NCBI GenBank assembly: GCA_016630905.1
Contig: WBMQ01000001.1
Location: 1,922,001 to 1,986,000, forward strand
Length of the DNA: 64,000 bases
Source of the DNA: Capillidium heterosporum
Lineage: Eukaryota; Entomophthoromycota; Entomophthoromycetes; Entomophthorales; Capillidiaceae
Reading direction: 5' to 3'
Shown: one piece after another, positions 58,956 through 64,000 of the stretch
Numbering within the stretch: position 1 is the stretch's first letter
How the letters are laid out: each line of letters starts with the position of its first letter
The notes under the pieces: generated by a model
Seen by the model: only the letters and a program-made list of their open reading frames with translations
The model's database searches: none
What the model was told of the DNA's origin: nothing
Translations under genes and position numbers: made by a program

Positions 58956-60075
58956 TTAAGGCTCTTCCGAGTAAAGCTCCTCCTCAGTCGGCAAGTTCTT
59001 ACGGATCCAGTTCTTGGTGTCCAGCTTCTTCAGCTCAATCTGTGCCTTCTGCATGTCCTCCCTTTGCTTCTTAAGTTTACCCTCCTGGATGGATTTGGAC
59101 AGTAGACCAAAGGTCAACTCGATGCCACGTACTGTATCGTCGTTGCCGGGGATGGGGTAGGTAACAACTTGGGGGTCAACATCACTGTCGACTAGAGCTA
59201 TAGTGGGAACGTTCTGACGGGTAGCTTCACGAACTGCGTTCATGTTATCCTTGACGTTGGCAATAATAATGACGTCTGGTTTGTGGATGTGGACTTTGTT
59301 GGCCTCACCTTCGTAGTAGACAAAGGCTTTAGATCCTAGCACAGAAGTACGGTTAGTAATGGTACCGGGCACCCACTTCTTGTAGACGTAGTAAGAGTCG
59401 CACTTTTGGGCCGCTTTGATGGTGGTAGGGGCAAAGTCGGGTCGCGAGGAGACAAAAAGAATTATACCACCACGGTATGCGACATCTCTGACAAAACCAC
59501 AGGCACGACGCAAGTAGGGTAACGTGAGTTCCAAGTTGAATATGTTGATACCAGCTCTCGAACCAAAGATGTTGGGTAGATGTTTCTGGTTGAAATGGTG
59601 CTCGGAAGAACCTAAATGGAGTCCAGCTGCTAACATCTTACTCATAGTTAATTCAGGGCTACTCAAATTGACAGGTTCATTCTTGGGTTTCGATAAGGTT
59701 TGTATCGTCCCAATCTTCTCGTAGGATGATACTAAACATTGATTTTAAATAAAACTTTGTAGAACAAATATACCTAATGACTCCAAACGCTGCTTCACAT
59801 CAATCTTGGGTTGCAAAGCTTCTGGATTCTTGGCTACTTCCTGTAGATTGATAGCCTCGTTCAAGTTAATGTCATTAGTTAAACTGTCCCTAGGTGGTAG
59901 AGTCGAAAGTTGATTGTATCCTATACCAAAGTTGGGGAATAAATAAAAGCACCATGTGAACAATATAAGCCAAAGTAAAACAAGCTATTAAATATATGAA
60001 TGTTGGAATGTAGAATTTACTTGGATTGGTTCGAAGTAGACCTCGAGCTGGTAGTCTATGGATCAAGTTCTTCAT
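58956..60075 (-). CDS. MRP4: Mitochondrial small-subunit ribosomal protein uS2m
   Basis: Three exons join cleanly to 325 aa; intron 1 is 100 nt (the longest here) and intron 2 is 42 nt. The N-terminus (MKNLIHRLPARGLLR) is a mitochondrial presequence. The rest is an S2 domain: 'MLAAGLHLGSSEHHFNQ' (the H-G/L-G motif), 'GINIFNLELTLPYLRRA', 'GGIILFVSSRPDFA', 'YYVYKKWVPGTITN', 'PDVIIIANVKDN', 'EATRQNVPTIALVDSDVDP' and 'YPIPGNDDTVRGIEL', as in bacterial and mitochondrial S2 proteins. It ends in a lysine/glutamate-rich tail. It belongs to the mitoribosome small subunit. Confidence 0.95.
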
Positions 60076-60659
60076 TTTGCAAGGAAAAGGGATACCAGAA
60101 AAATTTCAAAATTTTCGTAGTTTAGTGATTGGCGTCGCTGGTTGGCTGAAAAGCCAAACCTGATCCAATTCAAATAGAATCATTTCAGAATATTATCTGA
60201 CATCTCGGTTATTAGAAGACACAGCACAACGCCCATACTGATCCAACTGAGCAAAGATCAACTTTATAACACTTCAACTAATCCAACCAGAGGACAAACA
60301 TATCAGCTGTAGAACTCCTGATAAACCGTTGTATTCCAACCTCAGCATTTATCAACTATTTCAATTGGTTTATATGCATGCTGAAAAGTTAACTAAATCA
60401 AACCTTTTTATCAGGTAGAATTATCAGTGAGGATTTTAATTTATAAGATACATTTGATCTTATCGTTTCATCAACTAGTTATTCCCAACTTTTTATAAGT
60501 AGAACAAAGAAACTCCCAAATTATCAAAGAATATGCTTGAAGAGCTGAAAGACCACTATGTTTATAAAAGAAAGTATTTTTAAAAGGTTTATTTATTATG
60601 TTTCGAATATAAATGTTTTTATTTTGGTAAATATGCAGGATGTATAAGTGTCTGCTTTA
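60076..60659. other. Intergenic
   Basis: No feature was recognised. Confidence 0.4.
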
Positions 60660-62256
60660 GCCTACTTAGATCTAATTCATAAAGGAAGCTAACTTCTTCA
60701 ATTTATGCTTCATGTCGGTACAAGTGTAAGCTTGAGTTCATAACCAATAGCTGGGACCAGATATTCTGGCTATTTTCCGCTAATTTTAAACCAAAGTTGC
60801 TTATTTCCATATTGGTCCATACATAGATGGAGTTAAATGCCTGACATACCAATCAAAGTAAGAAGTCGGATTTGTTGCCGAGATAGATGTACTTTAAACT
60901 GATCAAATCTTTCGTGCAACCGTTCCGCTTAATCTTAAAGTATAAAGTTTAGGAAGTTGAGGTGGCATATAATGGGAAGCCCCAGATGCTGATGTCGGTT
61001 CAGTAGGTTGGATTGGAGAATATGACTTTGCTGCTGACTACTATACTGTTGAAGATGGAGTGGATCAGAATGGGGAGTATATCGACGATTCCATCTATTA
61101 AACTTGTGCTTACGAGCATACAGGAACTTACTGTCAGATAAGTCAGACTGACAAAGCTCTTTATGGTGGATGAGATGTCGACATTGGATCAGTAGCAGGA
61201 GGAGACTACCTTAAGCTAGGGCTAGAGTCCGTTAAATAAATGGTAGAGAACGGTTTCGGTATCGTAATTGGTGATCAGCTAGGGAAAGCTTGTTGATTCA
61301 AGGATAGTTTGATAGGTAAATACTATGTTATTGAAAGCCAACTTCTTTAGATTGCCGAACCCACCACTTGAATAGTTCTGGTTGAATTGTCCAGAAACTG
61401 CTAGTTGAGTCAAATTGTGCAGCTTGTATAGGAATTGGCAGTCAGATAATATATCAAAGCTGATATCTACCACATTCAATAAGCTCAATCTCATGCTGTT
61501 TAATTGGTCAAACCAAGTTACTACTTCCTTTTATACACTAATATGGTTGTATATGTTAAGCTTTAGCCTATAGATCTTCAACTTGGCAATCGCCAAACTC
61601 GGCTTAAATTTCTCTAAGCTAACTATCTGAATATCCATGAGCCTTGCGATAGTTTCAAAGGAGATATTCAAGCCTAAGTTGATATCATTGACGTTACTTG
61701 GATCCACTACTTGTAAGATATGTAAATTTGGACACTTAAGTATCGTCAAACTAGTGAACTCTTTCATGATGTTGTTGATACTCGATCACACCAAATGATC
61801 CTACTTTTCCAACAGTTGCTGGTAGACTAAGTCCTCAAAGTTGAAGGTTACAAGCAACTTCTTCCAACGTATTAATACTTTTTAGTTGAAGAACTTGCCT
61901 ATCGGTTGCTACATCTCTTACTCTTGAAACTAGGAGGCAGACTATAAGTTTTATTGTGAGATTGAGTGAAAAGTTGGAATTAAACATTTGAAATAGATTT
62001 ATCTGGGTCTGAAAATGCATTTATATGCTATAGAGTCAGATTTTAATACTAAGCTTTTTTATGTAAATTAAGGGAAACCTTCATCTCTTTGTAGAATAGA
62101 ATGAGCTAGAGATGTGGACATCAAAACTTTAAATACTTTATCCGAGTTTTTTACAAAAAGATATGAATATAGTATTGAAATTCGGAGACTATCAGCCAAG
62201 AGTACACCTTTACTTGGATAATAGAAACTTGGTATATGTTTGCGCCTTTCAAGCAT
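60660..62256 (-). pseudogene. Decayed LRR-like gene
   Basis: On the minus strand, after an ATG at 62256 (MLERRKHIPSFYYPSKG), stretches of leucine-rich, protein-like sequence continue to about 60660 but are broken by many stops and frame changes. Lines such as 'SLTILKCPNLHILQVVDPS' and 'NLTQLAVSGQF ... NLKKLAFNNIVF' have LRR spacing. 'GIVDILPILIHSIFNS' recalls the region 'IMDIVSILPLTSLTL' of the decayed gene at 35.5-36.8 kb, so both may belong to one family. No intact product is possible. I see no introns that would restore it. Confidence 0.45.
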
Positions 62257-62493
62257 AAAATTTATTTCTTATCATTTTGGAAATTTATACATCTATTTGA
62301 TTATAAGAGCTATGTTGAAATACAGATTTTATAGCATAGATGTAAATTGTGCTTATACAAAAAATAAAATGGAATACATTCCATATATGCTCTACTAACA
62401 AGTCCATATTAGATCTTTATCAATTATAAAGCATTATAACGCTCACTATGCAAAAGGGAAGCAATCATTCAAAACATGAAATTTATTAATTCG

Positions 62494-64000
62494 TTAGTTA
62501 GAAACGACAGCCAAAGCTACAGCATATTCACCCGAGTGAGAGATAGTCAATTTGAAATCCTGAGCACCGTTACGTTTGGCAATCTCCTGAACCTGGGCAT
62601 CCAAAACGACCTTGGGAGCACCTGAACTGCTAGCTACAATCTCAATGCCCTTCAAAGGAGCGCCGGCTCCAAAGTTGAAAGCTTTTTCACCGTCTTGGTT
62701 GATGGAACTGATGGCTTTGATGACGGCTTCCTTGGCAGCCCATTTGCCAGCAAAGCTGGATTGGGGGTCGGGCTTGGAGTTACAGTACTGGATCTCTTGC
62801 TCGGTAAAGTTACGCTCAATAAAAGCTGGCGTTGTTGACGTTGATGGCACTTAACAGTTCAACGTCGATACCTACACCTTTGCTGACACCATCGGGTTGG
62901 AGTTTGGTTAGGATCTCCTTGGTCAAAAGTACATCAGTGGTTGACTGCTGAGAGTTGTCATTGGCGTCCTTGAACTCGTAGGTCTTCTGGACCTTGTCGT
63001 AACTGGCACGGGCTCGAGGATTGAGGTAGACGGAAGATTCCAGCTGCTCGCTGTAGGGGGGCTGATGCTTAACCTGGACGAAGCCTTCAACGCCGGTCAT
63101 CGAGTTGTGCAAGTAGCGGTAACTCTTGGTCAGACGCTTTTGATTCTTCTCCCTGTAGGCCAAGTAGTCGCTACGAGATAGAGCACCCAGCAGGTAGTCG
63201 GGATGGATGACCAAGACTTCACCACCTACCTGACCGAACCCAAAGGATTTGAGGATACCGGCCTTGATGCCATCGGTGTGAATGGAGTGGCTCAGGTACA
63301 AGACGTTGTCGAACTTCTTGAAGTTGGAGTCGATGTTGTCGGCGTTGCGGTTACCGGGGATGATGCCGCTGTTCAAAACTTGGATCATACCGTTGAGCAT
63401 GAAGGCGGCGGCAGCACCCTTGGGGTGGCCAGTGAGGTACTTCTGGAAGATGCTGGGGCAGACATTACCCTTGGTGCGGCCGAGGTGGCGCAGCTGCTTG
63501 TTGAGGACGTCCGACTCGTTTTTGTCGTTGGCAGCAGTACCGGTTCCGTGGAAGCTGGCTACACCAATGTCGTCAATAGTCAAGTTGTAGACAGCCAATG
63601 CACCACGCAATGGGGCAATGGTATCGTCCTGTTTGAAGAACTCGTTACCCCACAAGCTGTAGACATGGTTCTCCTGGCGTTTAACTTCCTTGGCGATGTA
63701 GACGGTACGTTCACTGAGGAAGGTGTGCTCGTCAGCCTCGGATTTGAGATGTCCACTAGCTTTTAGGGCTTCCAGCTGGTGCTGGACCTCCGAATATTCT
63801 TCGTCGGCCCACTGCTTGACCTTGTTCAGGCCTTTGGTGATCTGGCGCTTGCGGTACTCAAAGTCGAGTAAAGGTGAGGGGAACTTGTTGGTCTGCAACT
63901 CGCGGGCAGTCGTCAAAACACCTTGACCGGGAGCAGGTACGGAACGACCTTCCTTGTCAGTGGCGGTGTTGGTGAGTGCTACGATGGCATAGATAGGCAC
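62494..64000 (-). CDS. FAS2: Fatty acid synthase alpha subunit, C-terminal part (partial; one-base frame disruption)
   Basis: This is the 3' end of FAS2; the gene continues past the window edge. The product carries ACP, ketoreductase, ketoacyl synthase and phosphopantetheinyl transferase activities in the fungal type I FAS barrel. Here the ketoacyl synthase end is visible ('GVASFHGTGTAANDKNE', 'LTGHPKGAAAAFMLNG', 'KSFGFGQVGGEVLV'). Then comes the PPTase domain that starts 'GVGIDVELLSAINVNN' and has 'FIERNFTEQEIQYC' and 'SSFAGKWAAKEAVIKA' (W-x-x-KEA). Between these two PPTase parts the frame shifts: the TTTT at 62821-62824 should be TTT. Upstream reading stops at TGA two codons later. The downstream domain is otherwise perfect. 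FAS2 is normally essential, so a dead copy would be surprising. Confidence 0.94.

Noticed and set aside
63203-63766. 187-codon open frame opposite FAS2
   Set aside because: Antisense shadow of the ketoacyl synthase coding sequence.

Overview
The window is nuclear DNA from a fungus, most likely an early-diverging (non-Dikarya) one. The fungal signs are a type I fatty acid synthase alpha subunit (FAS2), a GH18 chitinase, very short GT-AG introns and compact intron-rich housekeeping genes. The strongest lineage clue is the translation elongation GTPase at 16587-17984. It is an EFL (elongation factor-like) protein rather than canonical eEF1A, and among fungi EFL is known from chytrid-type and some zygomycete lineages. 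I cannot name a species. No viral, phage, CRISPR or bacterial feature was seen.

Layout. 1-5300 is a very AT-rich, TpA-rich island of decayed repeats: one TIR-bounded element, a three-copy ~0.5 kb family and a three-copy ~0.3 kb family. 5870-32636 is gene-dense: flavodoxin-like quinone reductase, protein kinase, P2B-type Ca2+ pump, DH-PH RhoGEF, tRNA-Arg(CCG), EFL, PP2C phosphatase, kinesin-14, condensin Brn1/CAP-H, mitochondrial phosphatidylserine decarboxylase and chitinase. 32.8-46.4 kb is gene-poor. It holds a decayed F-box/LRR-like gene, a secreted GMC oxidoreductase and a second AT-rich island with a Ty1/copia-like pol remnant. 46.4-64 kb is gene-dense again: secreted lipase, PRP31, ER cyclophilin, POP2/CAF1 deadenylase, RER1, BCKDH E1-alpha, mitochondrial uS2, a second decayed LRR-like gene and the 3' end of FAS2.

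The genes do not form a pathway cluster; they are ordinary housekeeping and secretory genes. I spliced every multi-exon gene by hand. Introns run from 31 to 100 nt, mostly 35-50 nt, and one has a GC-AG boundary. Ten multi-exon genes join perfectly in frame. Four genes (chitinase, GMC oxidoreductase, PRP31, FAS2) each carry exactly one extra base inside a conserved stretch, always in a short same-base run. This is either a same-sign sequencing or assembly artefact (the simpler view) or real +1 frameshifting. Together with EFL and the RIP-like decay of repeats, it is the main thing to check here.
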